Shown: piece after piece, positions 52,435 through 63,440 of the stretch
Layout: every line of letters begins with the position of its first letter
How positions within the stretch are numbered: the first letter of the stretch is position 1
NCBI GenBank assembly: GCA_036172665.1
Contig: CM069871.1
Span: 61,316,713-61,380,712 of the forward strand
Direction: 5' to 3'
Length of the DNA: 64,000 nucleotides
From: Prosopocoilus inquinatus
Lineage: Eukaryota; Arthropoda; Insecta; Coleoptera; Lucanidae
Program-made: the position numbers and the translations under genes
The notes under the pieces: model-generated
Database searches by the model: none
What the model was told of the DNA's origin: nothing
The model's input: the letters and a program-made list of their open reading frames with translations, nothing else

Positions 52435-53950
52435 GTTCTTCGCCTCCACTCGATGTAGGAAGCTCCGTAGGTCTTTCTTCACCAAACTAAACAAACTTTA
52501 TGCTAAATTAAATTACCTTTCTAAAAAAAATATGGGAACGCATTGTGAATAAAATTCGATTTCGAGAACACTGCATCCAAAATCTACTGCAATTCACGTA
52601 AAAATAAGAACAAGCTTGAATTAATTCTGTTTATACTATCCAGATATTTTGATATATTTAATATATGGAAAACCTTGCTTAAACAAATTTTTCGTTGAAT
52701 TACCAGCATATTAGCAGGTAGTAGCAGGAGAATTTCTTGTTTTCGTAAAGCGCGTGGATGAAGGAATCAGATTTAAAAAAAAATATTCGATACGTTTCTT
52801 TACGTATTTTTATAATATTCGATTAAACTTTACTTTTAATTCTTGAAATAAGATAATTTTCATTTGCAGTTTTAATGTTAAAATATCCTCACAAATTAAT
52901 TTGAAATTATTCATATCTGTACTAGAAGGACTCCAATGTTAGGATTAATAGTCAAAATTATTTAGATTTTTTTTTCAGTTGATTATGTGAGGTAACATTG
53001 ATAGAATCGTAAATATCACTGTGGCAAACGGTCCTTGAACTTTCAAAAACTATATCACAAATAATTATAAAAAACAGAAAAATCAAAGAATTAGGGACTT
53101 TATTTACTTTTTAGATATTAATTGGTAAGTACTGAAATCTTTTTGTCCCCTAAAAAAAAATTGCATTTTCGATTTTTGTCCATAGCTCGACGCACTGTGC
53201 GCTGCCACGTGGATTAATAATATTCTTCGAAATTTTCGACCACTTTGGTAAATTATATTTCTGCAAATTTTAAATAAAATTAGTTCCATCACTTTTAATT
53301 CCGCACGTGCACATAATATATGTATAGTATGCAATTGCTTATTTGTATTTGGAATTTATTGAAAGCTCGAAGGGTATTTACTTTAAAAAACTTATTTTAA
53401 TTAATTAATGTTTTTCAATTGTAAACCTAGATAATAAATACAAACATAAATTTTTGAAAAAAAAAAAAAAAACTGTTTGCAACAAAATTTTGTAAAAAAA
53501 AACCTCTGACTGCTTTGACAGCAAGCATAGTTGCCTTGTATGGGATGACTTATTATGTAGCCGACTGGCTTCAATTTGGCAATGTCAGGCCAACATGCGA
53601 TCGTAGGATAGGTATTTACGCTAATTTCAGTGGCAAAACGCGCGTTCTTTTTTTTTTTCACCGTTAAAAAAATTCGAAAGAAATATTTTCTGACATTTGA
53701 ACGGTAAAAAACGCGTGTTTTGCGCAGTAAAATTAATGCGTAAACATCCATTTTTTGACCAATTGTATAAAAAGTATTTGCATGAACCGTTCATAATATA
53801 ATAATTGAGTTTAAAATACTAATATATTCGCGGCTAAAAAAGAAAGATGGCCTGGAAAAACGCTTACAAAATTTCTAAGTGGCTGGCTCTTTTAGCTATT
53901 ATAATACAATAATAATGTTTATAAATAACGTAAATATAAAATATAATAAA
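52435..53950. other. no gene seen
   Basis: AT-rich, with an A run at 53457-53471. A 116-codon minus-strand frame (53751-53401) lacks any domain. Confidence 0.35.
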
Positions 53951-53954
53951 TACA

Positions 53955-55271
53955 CGGACCGTCTGGAAAGTAGCGGGAATTTTTTAAATTTTGTGAATTT
54001 TTTTCCAAGATGTGGCTTTCCCAGCAGTCGAGGAGCGTAGTTTTTTTGTCAAAATTTTCCGTAGAATAAAAAAAAATATATTGTAGCATGAGATGTAATT
54101 GCTTAATTTAAATTTAGGGTTCTGCGTGATATAAATAAAAAGAGCAAGGTTTTTTATAACACTTTAATCACTACACTGTTTTAATTAATAACTTTCAAAG
54201 AAAATAAGAGAGAAATTTACAACAAAGAAAGAAATGACTGCCGTGGCGAACTGAACCTTAACACCTACTTAACTGTTATGACTAATTACTAACGCTTACT
54301 TATTAAATGTACATTTCCACCCCTACGCTACCCCCTTTGTGGACCGCACTGCACAAGTTGGCACTTCCTCAAGAAAGAGGGCGGCTGAGTCCACTATATG
54401 ACAATAGGCATTGAATTCTAACAATTTTAAATAAACAAAGAGATTTGAGGCAAATTTAAAAAAAGTGAAAAAATATGAAGCATTTTTTTGAACAGAGGAG
54501 TTCATAAATTAATGAAGAAGGGTTGATAAAAATGTTTCGACCAAATAATGTAAGAAAAAAATTAAATAATAGTGTCATTTTGTGCACAGATGAGGTACCA
54601 GTTGTACTCAGACTGAAGTGATTTGATTTTGAGTTTCCCGAACATTCAATATAATTTGTGGGATTACACGGAAATTACATAAACAAGTAACTGAAACTAT
54701 CTTCTTTCTCGATTTGAATTGTTTCATTCTTAAATTTAAAAACTGGAAGTTGCAGAGTAGTTTGCTTCTTTCCTATAATTATAGGAAACATTAAATATTT
54801 AAGGAAGTACAATCAACAGAAGAATACAGCAATCATAGTTAAACTAGAAAAGAAATCTTATACAAAAGTAAACTTGTGCGTGGATAAAAAGTGTTATTTT
54901 TTAGCTTAAAACTACAGAAATGAATTTAAACCATTAGCAAAAAAAAAAACATGTTTCAAACATTTTGTTTCAGAGAGACGGTATGTTTTTAATCCGATGT
55001 TTTAAACAGTTTGATTTTAAACTTTCCAACCCTGGTTATAAGAGTGGAACACCCTATGATAGACCAGCGGTTCTCGAACTTTTTAAATGTGCTACTGCAG
55101 ACAGTTTAATACTGATAATTCTGATGTAATCAGTGTAATTGGATCGATAATTAATCTTCTTGAGCGCGATAGTTTTCAATTTTCGTGATTTGTACGAATT
55201 TTTATTTTTATTATATGTACAGACCGTCCAGAAATGATTTTTTCCAATATGTCGCTTTCCTAGCATCTGAC
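53955..55271. repeat. two related termini GACCGTC..GAAA in direct orientation
   Basis: GACCGTCTGGAAAGTAGCGG at 53957 and GACCGTCCAGAAATGA at 55223 begin similar stretches that both continue to TTTTTCCAA.ATGT.GCTTTCC.AGCA. Between them is AT-rich sequence, and a GC-richer patch at 54325-54390 for which I have no call. Confidence 0.4.
55066..55100. mobile_element. hAT-like terminus
   Basis: CAGCGGTTCTCGAACTTTTT followed by AAATGTGCTACTGC is the recognisable end of hAT-type elements. The other end was not found. Confidence 0.55.
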
Positions 55272-55279
55272 AAAAGAAA

Positions 55280-55366
55280 GTCAGGTGTTTTGGTGCAACA
55301 ACTACGAAATTCAGGTCCAAACAATTCGAAACACGATTCAAACTTTTAAGCGAAAGAAAGCGCCTT
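55280..55366. repeat. dispersed repeat shared with 27003-27092
   Basis: Same 87-bp unit as at 27 kb, same orientation, with a handful of differences. It follows a GACCGTCC-type terminus. Confidence 0.75.
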
Positions 55367-56640
55367 TTATATATGTATAATTTAATTTTTGTTAAAAATC
55401 TATGAGGGCGATGGACAATACACTTACCAATTTAGTGTTCGTTTTAATTTATTTTATATTAAAAAAAAAACAATGGTTACTCAGGCATTAAACTCTAGAC
55501 TCTAGAGTAAATTTAACTTGCGTTTATAATACCGGGCCTTAATAAATTAATTTGTGAAAAATATAACGTGGAATGTAAACTAATTTATTTAAACATAATG
55601 TGTACTGATTTTCCTTCACCGCGGGCTCTCTTTTTTAACCCGACTGGTTATGCGATTATTCTTGTCCCAACCCCTCATACTTTTGTTATTTAATGAGGAT
55701 TTTTACTAAAATTTGGCAATCACCTTTAATAGAGATTAAATATTCATTCAGGATCATCAGACACAATTAAGAACAAGAACATCATGTATTTGAGAGTTTA
55801 AAAAAAAAGCTTGTTAATTTACGTGTTAATGGAGAGCACTTCCAGCAATTACTGCAGATGTTTGAAACTTTATAAAATTGCCCTTTTTGTATTAATTTGA
55901 CATTTATTTCTTTATAACTTCTATCTAAAAAAAAAGTTAAAAAAAAACTAATTACTCTGTAGAATTGGTTTTGCTTTTACAAATGTCAAGTTCGATAACT
56001 TACCACATAGAAAAACTTTGAATAGTCCCTATAAGTTTTGTATTAGATATTTTTTTGTGAAATCAAAAATAAAAGAGTTAGAAGGGGTAGGAATTCTCGC
56101 GTAGTCACCCTCTGTACAACCGGCCCTAAGTTGCAGTGTTGTTTCCTTTTTTCCGGACACTTTTTGTCGGACTGTAATTTCATTTTTGGGATACGTTTTT
56201 GTGTGCGATAAGAGTAAAAAACGCGATCTTCGGGACATTTCATTTCGTTTTTTGCTTCTTGTCAAAACGACATGTTTGTTACGTCCGTTTATTGTCCTGA
56301 TTCTGTTTTAGCGTTCTATTTTTAGGCCGGTGACGCACGCGCGGTATTTTCAATTAGAATAGCCGAAGCTTCACCGACAGACGAACAAGCCTTAATTTCT
56401 CTTTCAGCATTCGTCGGAATGTTGAAGTGAAGATGACGGTTTACAAACAAATTTTCTAGATCTACATTACAAAATATAAAAAGAATTTTTTTGATCCAAT
56501 AAGGTGATGTTTATGATATTTCGAATATTTTTAGATTTTATCCTGAAAGCATGCAGCTTGTGTGAAAGAATAAAGAATAGATTCTTTTTTTTAACCACTG
56601 TATTTACACAGACGTTAATATTCATTTTATACTCCTAATT
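55367..56640. other. no gene seen
   Basis: AT-rich. A short CTCTAGACTCTAGAG palindrome lies at 55493-55507. Overlapping frames on the minus strand near 56029-56265 have no domain. Confidence 0.4.
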
Positions 56641-56646
56641 ATTATA

Positions 56647-57370
56647 CACTGTGTCCACGGATTTTCTGCAATAGAGGAAAAACTTGTTTATTTTACGTTT
56701 TAGGAAAAAAAGTTATTCTTTATAAAAACTTTTGCTGGCATTAAAACCTACACAAATGATAGAAAAGTTCACTACCTGCCTCGTTTATGGCTTTAAATAA
56801 AGAAAACATGCTTACTTATTCTCAAAAATTTGTCTAAGTGCAAATTACATAGAATTACCGCATTACCCGGATCTGTCGAAATGATTATTGAAACTTATTC
56901 CTTAAGCTCTTGTTGATAATTAATACCTCTAGTTAAAGTTATGGGAAATGACAAAATTATTAGCCCATATTTTTTTGGAAGAAAATTTGAATCAATTCAG
57001 TTATTTGTAAATGTTAGAAAATTTTGCTTTGCCGTCACTGACGGATGTGAGTTTGGAAAACATGAATTTTCAACAGGATGGATATCCTGCACGTTCCATA
57101 AATTTAATTAAAGGGTAGCTTGAGGACCATTTGCCTGGAAGATGGATCGGACATTTTAGACCAACACATTGGTCATGGTACAAATTTATAGTATATAACA
57201 TTGAATCATTTTTTCCCATATTAAAAACTAATAAAAATTTTCGGTAATTTATAAGGCCAATTTAATTGCGGTTTCAATTTTTTAACAAAGGAAATGCTTA
57301 ATTAAAACAATTAAGAATATACCAATTTTACATGACACTCTACCATAGTAGAAAATCTGTAGACACACTG
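56647..57370 (+). mobile_element. Tc1-like element relic, 724 bp
   Basis: CACTGTGTCCACGGATTTTC (left) and AGAAAATCTGTAGACACACTG (right) form TIRs. TA lies outside both ends (56645-56646 and 57371-57372). It is internally deleted, since full elements are about 1.3 kb, and encloses a broken piece of transposase. Confidence 0.8.
56955..57190 (+). pseudogene. Tc1-like transposase fragment around the second catalytic Asp
   Basis: The plus-strand readings ISPYFF, then in the next frame LEENLNQFSYL, a stop, MLENFALPSLTDVSLENMNF and QQDGYPAR follow the usual order of this family: GPYFFE, NYLEMLQNFLLP, then FQQDGAPPH. LPGRWIGHFRP then precedes the expected third-Asp region, which is degraded. One frameshift and at least two stops are present. 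It is not functional. Confidence 0.75.
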
Positions 57371-57372
57371 TA

Positions 57373-57900
57373 TTTAGTACTGAACTTTTCACATGAATAT
57401 TTATAGAGGATCCTGATTTTTTAAAAAGAATTGGAAATATTCTGCGACCCCTTAAATTGGCTCAAATACGCCGCGCCGCCAGATTTTAACGATTTGAAAA
57501 ATAGTTTTTAAATAAAATTTATCCATTTTCATTCTCAGATTCGGTTTTCTTCGTCTCAGGTAAAGTCGAAGAAAAAAGAATGTAATTATTTGTGTAACTA
57601 AATATAGGGTTTTTAAATGCATATGAAAAGCAGTAAACGAAATTCTCATATTCGTCTTAAACTTGAAAATGTGTTATTTTTAAGATTTTGTTTCAATTTC
57701 GGTTTTCCGAAATTTTCCCCTACAGGTAATTGAACATTGAAGATAACATGATGTTAAATTTGATTTCTTCTTTTAAATCAACTCGCACGTTGTTGAAGTC
57801 CATCGCATAGTAACCACTTATATCCGTTGATTTTCGAGTTCAGATACGTTTGTGTAAAATAACTATTTAATTAACGTATACAAAAAATTGCAAATAAATA
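57373..57900. other. no gene seen
   Basis: AT-rich sequence. The 65-codon minus-strand frame at 57452-57649 has no domain. Confidence 0.4.
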
Positions 57901-57904
57901 TATA

Positions 57905-58470
57905 CAGTGTGAATAAAAATTAGGAATGGGTGATCGCTATTATAGGTTTGCCAAAAAAATGTTTTAAAATAAAAGTTAAATGGCTAATTATTTGCCACAA
58001 ATTGGCGTTTTAAATTTTTTCTTGTGACATCGTCAATAATTTTCTTTAAAATCTATATTTTTTTCAATTTTTTCTGTTATAAAATATTATAGAGATAAGA
58101 GAAATTTCGAGCAAATTAACTTTATTTTGTGTGAACTTTATTTTGTGACTTCTCAAAATTTTTCTTATAAAATCCTATAGTATATTTATATGGCTGTAAA
58201 GAGAAAAAAATATATTATCAATCTGGGGAGAAAAAATTAGATGTTGTAACTTAAGAAATCATCTATGACGTCGCAGTCCCAGATGATGACGTCGCAGCCC
58301 AAGATTATGACGTCACAACTCAAGGTTATGACATCACAAGAAAAAATGAAAAACGCCAGTTTGTGGCAAATAAATAGTAATTTAACTTTTTCCTTAAAAC
58401 ATTTTATTTGTAAAACCTATAATAGCGGCTCTATCATCACATCTACCTTCCTTACTTTTTATTCACTCTG
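57905..58470. mobile_element. 566-bp TA-flanked foldback MITE
   Basis: CAGTGTGAATAAAAATTAGG (left) and the reverse complement of the right end (CAGAGTGAATAAAAAGTAAGG) are TIRs. The arms extend over 100 bp, including GCTATTATAGGTTT and TTTGCCACAAA.TGGCGTTTT. TA flanks both ends (57903-57904 and 58471-58472). Confidence 0.88.
58262..58330 (+). repeat. 21-bp repeats with CRE-like TGACGTC sites
   Basis: Four near-identical units of ATGACGTC(G/A)CAG/ACYCA... follow in tandem; the third contains TGACGTCA, a full CRE palindrome, and the fourth TGACATCA. In frame they read MTSQ plus three residues, four times. They lie in the right half of the MITE only, so they expanded after the arms were formed. 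Confidence 0.85.
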
Positions 58471-58474
58471 TATA

Positions 58475-59105
58475 TTTATTTGCAATTTCTTGTACATACT
58501 TTTTTATTAATTAAATACGAACATTCTTTGTGATATTACCTGTAGGAGAATTATCCATAGTTTCGGAAAACACAAGTCGCAACAGAATCTTAAAAACAAA
58601 ACGCATACTTTCAGGCTTAAGAAAAGACACATGAGCGTTTCGTTTACTGTGTATTTGGGGTTTGAAAGCCACACGCTCAGTTACTTAAATAACAAAAATT
58701 TTATGATGTCGTTTTAATAACTACCGAAGTATATTACACAAAAAAAAACATCGACTTTTAAATTGATACTGCTTACTTTTATATTTTTGCACAGCTAGAT
58801 TATGCATTTCGACCACTGTGCGCCGTAGCGTAAGCGCTACAAACGAAACCACTGCCAACTCCCAACCAAGCTACTTGTCTCACTTGTCAAAAAAGTAATA
58901 ATAATAAACATAATTTAGTTGTCGATGATCTATTTATTTTTGATAGTCGTAACTGCCCATGATGAAAAAATAAATAAATAAATTAATAGACAAACACGTG
59001 GAGATCCTAAGCTCTGAAATAAACGAGTTGCATTCCAAACCTTCGGCGCTTTAAATTGAATCAAAACACCGCATTAATCTCCGTTATCCGTTTAGGTGTG
59101 TGTTA
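58475..59105. other. no gene seen
   Basis: AT-rich. A TAAATAAATAAATTAATAG word near 58970 is simple sequence. Confidence 0.4.
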
Positions 59106-59109
59106 TTTT

Positions 59110-59600
59110 TTAATTTGCTATTTCGTCATGTTCCTCTCGGCCGCTCGCTCTTTCATACATAAATAAACTTGCTCCCATCGCCACCGTAGCCGCCGTCATC
59201 AACGCAAGCGCTGTTGAATTTTAATTGGGAATTTCGTTAGCGAATTCGAATGTCACCCGCTTTCACCGCTCCACGTACGCCAACCGAAAAAGTGGGACAT
59301 AACCCATTCGTCGTGGCGAGGTAACCGTGGCTGCAGGAGATCGATTGGTTGGTTGGTTGTTCTCTTGAGACGGCGATCGCGAATTCATCTGGTGGGACTC
59401 GGGGAATTCTTCGGGACCGTTACGTAACCGTTGCCTGCCATTTCTGCGGCGCGGCGGTTAAGTGGGTCGCTAAGTGCAATCGCGTCCCACTTGTCTGCCA
59501 TTATTCGTAATACACTTTCTACTCATTAGTTATTGTCTTTGTTGCACGTGTAAGAAACGTTACGGTCGGCACGCATCGGGCCCCTGCCTTTCGCAAAGAC
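59110..59600. promoter_or_regulatory. GC-rich block, possible promoter or enhancer
   Basis: About 490 bp of CpG-containing, non-repetitive DNA with TTGGTTGGTTGG near 59346 and TGCGGCGCGGCGG near 59446. It has no open frame of note. It contrasts sharply with the AT-rich transposon DNA around it, which suggests constraint or recent origin. No TATA or splice signal stands out. Confidence 0.3.
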
Positions 59601-59944
59601 GGGTTTTATTTCTTCTTTTTTTTTAGTGTTGTTTTGTCTTAAGCCGATGAAAGTTGGACATTTCTCTCTGCCCCAGTAATGAAGACCCTGACATTTATTT
59701 CGCCGCTTGCGTTTATAATTCAGAATCTATACAGGTCACTTTTATGTAAACCAGTGACTGGGTAAACGGGATTAATTATTATCAGTACACGTACACACGC
59801 AAAGGAATTGATTCTTGTTGAAGACAAATTACTTTCTCCTTATTAAAAATTTATAGGGTGCTGTTGCCACACTCCGACTTTAATACTACAAAGTCAGGCG
59901 AACGGTATTAACAATTTATAGCTTCTGATTGCTACTTACGTTAG

Positions 59945-60190
59945 ATGTACAGAGATTTTGTACTTAATGCACTTTTAAAAATTACAGTCAACAAATGCGC
60001 TCCATCTTGCCTTTGCAACCGATTTTGTAAAAACTGCAAAACATTCGGTACAATTTCGTTGATTTTGATAGTTTTGAACTTCTGCAGTGTGCGGACCCTT
60101 TCAGCAAACACTTTAGACTTCGCATACCCCCATAAGAAAAAGATATAGTGGGTCAAATGCGATGACCTTGGCGGCAAATTAACTTTGCCA
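59945..60190 (-). pseudogene. Tc1-like transposase C-terminal relic
   Basis: The minus-strand frame has LPPRSSHLTHYIFFLWGYAK followed by SKVFAERVRTL, then a helical tail ending QNRLQRQDGAHL. This is the C-terminus of the DUF4817/Tc1-like family (pattern PPRSPDLTPLDFFLWGY). The Asp positions read His and Ile, so the active site is gone. The upstream part of the frame runs into TTCGG repeats and is not transposase. The FFLWGY block seen here is the one deleted from the 33-34 kb copy. Confidence 0.75.
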
Positions 60191-60207
60191 CCAGTGTCCC
60201 ACCGAAG

Positions 60208-60280
60208 ATTCGGTTTCGGTTTTGGCCGGTTTCGGCCACATTTACGTGATTCGGCCAAAGTTTCGGTTTCGGCCAAAAAA
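60208..60280. repeat. TTTCGG(CC) simple repeat
   Basis: Reiterated TTCGGTTTCGG and TTTCGGCC words. A similar TTTCGGCCGAAA word recurs at 62793-62804. Confidence 0.75.
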
Positions 60281-60821
60281 AAAACAGCCGAACCTTGGGT
60301 TACTACATTCAGCATGCCTCAGCTGGGTGGAAAACGGACACCTCTCGTAACCGGACAGTTTTATGGCGACGGAATTTTTCTGTAGGATCTTTTAATAAAA
60401 TTCTCTCTCTTAAGCGGACACTCTCATAAACGGACACGGACACTGCCTTTTCCCTTTTTTTCGATTAAAATCTCTCTTGACCGGACAGAAGTCGGTAAAA
60501 TACCACTTGTGCGCCGCCGTTAAAAAGATAATTTCCCTGCTTGATCACTTTGGTCAGTCAGTAGGTCGATATCGGTTTGTAAGGTCTACTCCGGCACCAG
60601 TTTCTGACTTTTTTCGGAACGTCAAAAACAGTTGCCCATTGAAGTAAAGATCGATTCTAACATCACCATCAACAACTTTGACTTGCGCATGTTTTTGGCG
60701 GACACGAATTAGTCAGAAACTATTGCTGGAACAGATCTTTAATTTTCTTAAATTTTTTCTCCTTTTTATATATTTCAAGAGAAATTAGAAGTTATTACGG
60801 TGTATAATAAAGAAAAGCTAG

Positions 60822-62140
60822 TGGCCGGTTTCACAAAGCTTCGTTAAATATTCAAGTTCCGATTAACTCTGTAACGAATGATTAAATAGGAAAACAACTG
60901 CATTTAACGATGATTAAATTAACGATGATTACTAAACGGCTCGCTCTGTAATCGGTCGTCAAATAGCCTTAATACTCTGTTAAGTGTTTCACAAAGCTCG
61001 ATTAAGAGATAACGCTTCGTTTACTTCTGTCTAATCAGGGGTTAGATTAATCGATAGAATTCCAGCAATTAGAAAGTAACGAGTGAATTTTCCATAGTTA
61101 TTATAAAGCTTTCTTGATATCAAAATCCCACACATACATCTAAAAAAATATTTATAATTTTATTTAAGAATATAACATACCTTAAATATGAAAAATAATG
61201 ACACTTCTGTACTTTTTACTCACTTGGTTTATTGATTAATTTTTACGACACTATTTCGGAAATTATTTTCAACAACAAACAATTCAAAATTATTTCAGAA
61301 TGTCTGCAACCTCACTTTCTTCTCTGACGATAAAGAAATGCCTCCTCAAGGTAGGATTCATTTTATAAGAGACAGAAATAATCCTTTTAATGATTTGGAT
61401 GATAATGAATTTAACCTTTCGCTTTTCCAAAGGAGTTATGGAACTCTTTGGTCCCACACTAGAACCTGCTACAAGCAAAAATAAATTTATTTTATGGTGC
61501 AAATCAGTTGCTGATAAACTTACGTTATTATCCACTGAAATATTTCAACAGCTGATTCCTAATACTTTCAGAAACCATCGATACGTAGAATAATTCATCG
61601 TGTCACTCATTTTATTGCAAGACATAGCAAACAGTTAATTAAATTGCCAATAGAAGAAGCTCCGTAAGTTAACATTAGGCTTATCTCATGTCATTGGTAC
61701 CACAGATTGTACCCCATGTTAAAATTATTTCACCTGGTGGTAATCCCGCTGAGCTGTACCACAACAGAAAATGTGTCTTTGCCATATATGTTCAAGTAAT
61801 TCAAGTGCACTAAAGTTTCCTTCCTTCCTTTCTTTTTTCCTTTTTCATTTTTAAAAATCATTAACTGCACTAATGCGAAGAATTTAAGATGTATTTATTT
61901 ATTTATTTTGATTTTCTAACCTCACACTACCTGACTGCAGACGACGCCATACCAGACAGATTACTTAAAGCGGTGTCAAGTGGCAATTTTTCGATGTTGC
62001 CAAACGTAAACTCCAATTAGTTAATCAGAGATTAACATAATAGTTTTGTTTTGTGACAGAGCATCAAATGTTTAACACTGATTAAACTTAATGGTTGATT
62101 AGTTAATCAACGCTTTAACAAAGCTTTGTGAAACCGGCCA
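60822..62140 (+). mobile_element. PIF/Harbinger element
   Basis: TGGCCGGTTTCACAAAGCTT (60822) and its inverse (to 62140) are TIRs with further matches to TTAATC-rich subterminal sequence. TAG (60819-60821) and TAA (62141-62143) flank it, one base apart from a perfect TWA-type duplication. It carries a broken transposase N-terminal region on the plus strand. At 1,319 bp it is internally deleted. Confidence 0.82.
61338..61667 (+). pseudogene. PIF/Harbinger (HARBI1-type) transposase N-terminal relic
   Basis: Three readings in order on the plus strand give the family pattern. First, RNNPFNDLDDNEFN (to about 61415), then after a frameshift FRFSKGVMELFGPTLEP, and from about 61570 PSIRRIIHRVTHFIARHSKQ followed by LIKLP. 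In intact proteins these are the R.NPFE..DDEEFR.RFRLSK block, the helix ending LEP.L, and the S.SRIIHRV..A.A.L....I.FP block. The catalytic DDE domain is absent. Two frame changes and a stop make it non-functional. It was not visible as one long open frame. Confidence 0.78.
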
Positions 62141-62789
62141 TAAGTGTGCGGAAATTAGCAATACTGTTCAATATTGAAAAAACACGGATAAATTAAAGCA
62201 GTTTTCCTTCAAGAAAGGCGGACACACAAAGCTACGAAATATTAAATGTCTTTCAAAACAGCAAAAACTCATCAAACCTTCATAGAAGAATACTTATCTT
62301 AATTTGTTTATAATATTAAATACTGCTGTACATACATTCTTACGCTTGTCTGACTGTTAAGATGTTCAAAACGGTTCATGAATTTATTTTAATTTCGTAT
62401 CTACAGTAATATTTCTGTATTGTTTTTTTTATATTTGTTTTTTACAGATAAAGTAAATGTACATGAAAAGTAAACGTTAAACACATTTGTTTTATACAAT
62501 GAAAAATTAACATAAAACACATTTATTAGGTTCGTATTTCTAATAATCGGACACCTCTTACAAGCAGACAGAAAATTGGCAACGGTTAGTGTCCGCTTAT
62601 CAGAGATTTCACTGTATACGAATAACTTGTTAAAAAAAATAAAATTCTATTTTAACTTTTGTAAAATGTGGCAGAGTCTAAAGCTTTAAATTGTTTTATT
62701 TTTGTTTTATAAGTCTCTTTCATTTTTGGTACTAACAAATAGAATTATTAATCTAGACTTTAGTATCACTATCTCTATCTTACTTAAGT

Positions 62790-62930
62790 TTCAGTTTCGG
62801 CCGAAACTGAGACAATGGCTGAAAAGAAATCGGTCACTCCGCGACACAAGTCGTACAGAGAACGTATCGCAACGTTATTTTACAACAGACACAAGTCGTA
62901 CAGAAAACAGATTGCTACGTTATTTTAGTT
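62790..62930. repeat. 45-bp tandem duplication and TTTCGGCCGAAA palindrome
   Basis: GACACAAGTCGTACAG....CAACGTTATTTTA is present twice (62843 and 62888). TTTCGGCCGAAA at 62793-62804 is a perfect palindrome related to the 60208 repeat. Confidence 0.8.
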
Positions 62931-63185
62931 GAGGCCACCCCCGTCCGACTCAATAGGAAAATTTGTATGGGTCAGGGGTGTGAGAAATAACAAAAAAGTA
63001 AAGTTGATTTCTCAACTTTCAGATGGCGCTAGCCGTATGAAGAAATTCTAGTAACTTTATTTTCGTTATGTTTATAAAATTAGTTTTTATTCCAGTTGCA
63101 AGAGGCGCTAAGATCATTTACTGCAGTTCGTTGCCAAGCGACACTTGTTTTGAAAATGTCAAAATCGGTGAAAATGTTATCGTGG
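62931..63185. other. no gene seen
   Basis: Contains TTTCAGATGGCGCTAGCC near 63017. Otherwise featureless. Confidence 0.4.
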
Positions 63186-63187
63186 TG

Positions 63188-63280
63188 AATAGATAAAACA
63201 GCGACATCCTACAATCGCTTTTTGACCTAACATTGCAGGTCAAAAAGCAATCGTAGGATGTCGCTGTTTTATCTATTCAA
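63188..63280. repeat. inverted pair of the hammerhead-associated module
   Basis: GAATAGATAAAACAGCGACA...CGCTTTTTGACCT is followed, after a short AACATTGC centre, by its inverse ending GCTGTTTTATCTATTC. The same module occurs singly next to the hammerheads at 31 and 48 kb. Confidence 0.88.
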
Positions 63281-63440
63281 CACTATTACATCGCATTTGC
63301 GAATAAATTGGTCAAGTCGTTTTTGGTTTGCAGTGAGAATTTCAAGCTATGTCGCTGCTGATGAAGCCCCAAGCAGGGCTGAAACTGCTGTACAGAGGCT
63401 GCTCGAGGTTTTCACTGCAATCAAAAACGATTTCCAACAT
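63281..63440 (+). mobile_element. hammerhead repeat copy 3, body
   Basis: Collinear with the 48-kb copy on the opposite strand: ACATCGCATTTGCGAATAAA TTGG, then GTCAAGTCGTTTTT, the hammerhead, and the TTTTCACTGCAATC AAAAACGATTT tail. It diverges by a few percent to about 15% in places. Confidence 0.8.
63342..63406 (+). ncRNA. hammerhead ribozyme 3
   Basis: Outer stem I TCAAGC (63342-63347) pairs with GCTCGA (63401-63406), five of six pairs. Inner stem I CGCTG (63353-63357) pairs with CAGAG (63393-63397), four of five. The core box CTGATGA (63358-63364) is the classic CUGAUGA. Stem II AGCCC/GGGCT has loop CAAGCA. GAA lies at 63381-63383 and stem III ACTGCTGT has one mismatch. The cleavage nucleotide is A63392 (GUA). 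The core is intact but the stems are weaker than in copy 1, so activity is less sure. Confidence 0.75.

Larger units (their letters stand above)
60325..62614. mobile_element. pogo/Tigger-like element hosting a Harbinger insertion
   Basis: The right end's reverse complement reads CAGTGAAATCTCTGATAAGC followed by GGACACTAACCG, the pogo-like style; TA follows at 62615-62616. The left side (60325-60480) has the matching internal words ACGGACACCTCTCGTAACCGG and AAGCGGACACTCTC, but the outermost bases are eroded. No pogo transposase was recognised. 60822-62140 is a later insertion. Confidence 0.55.
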
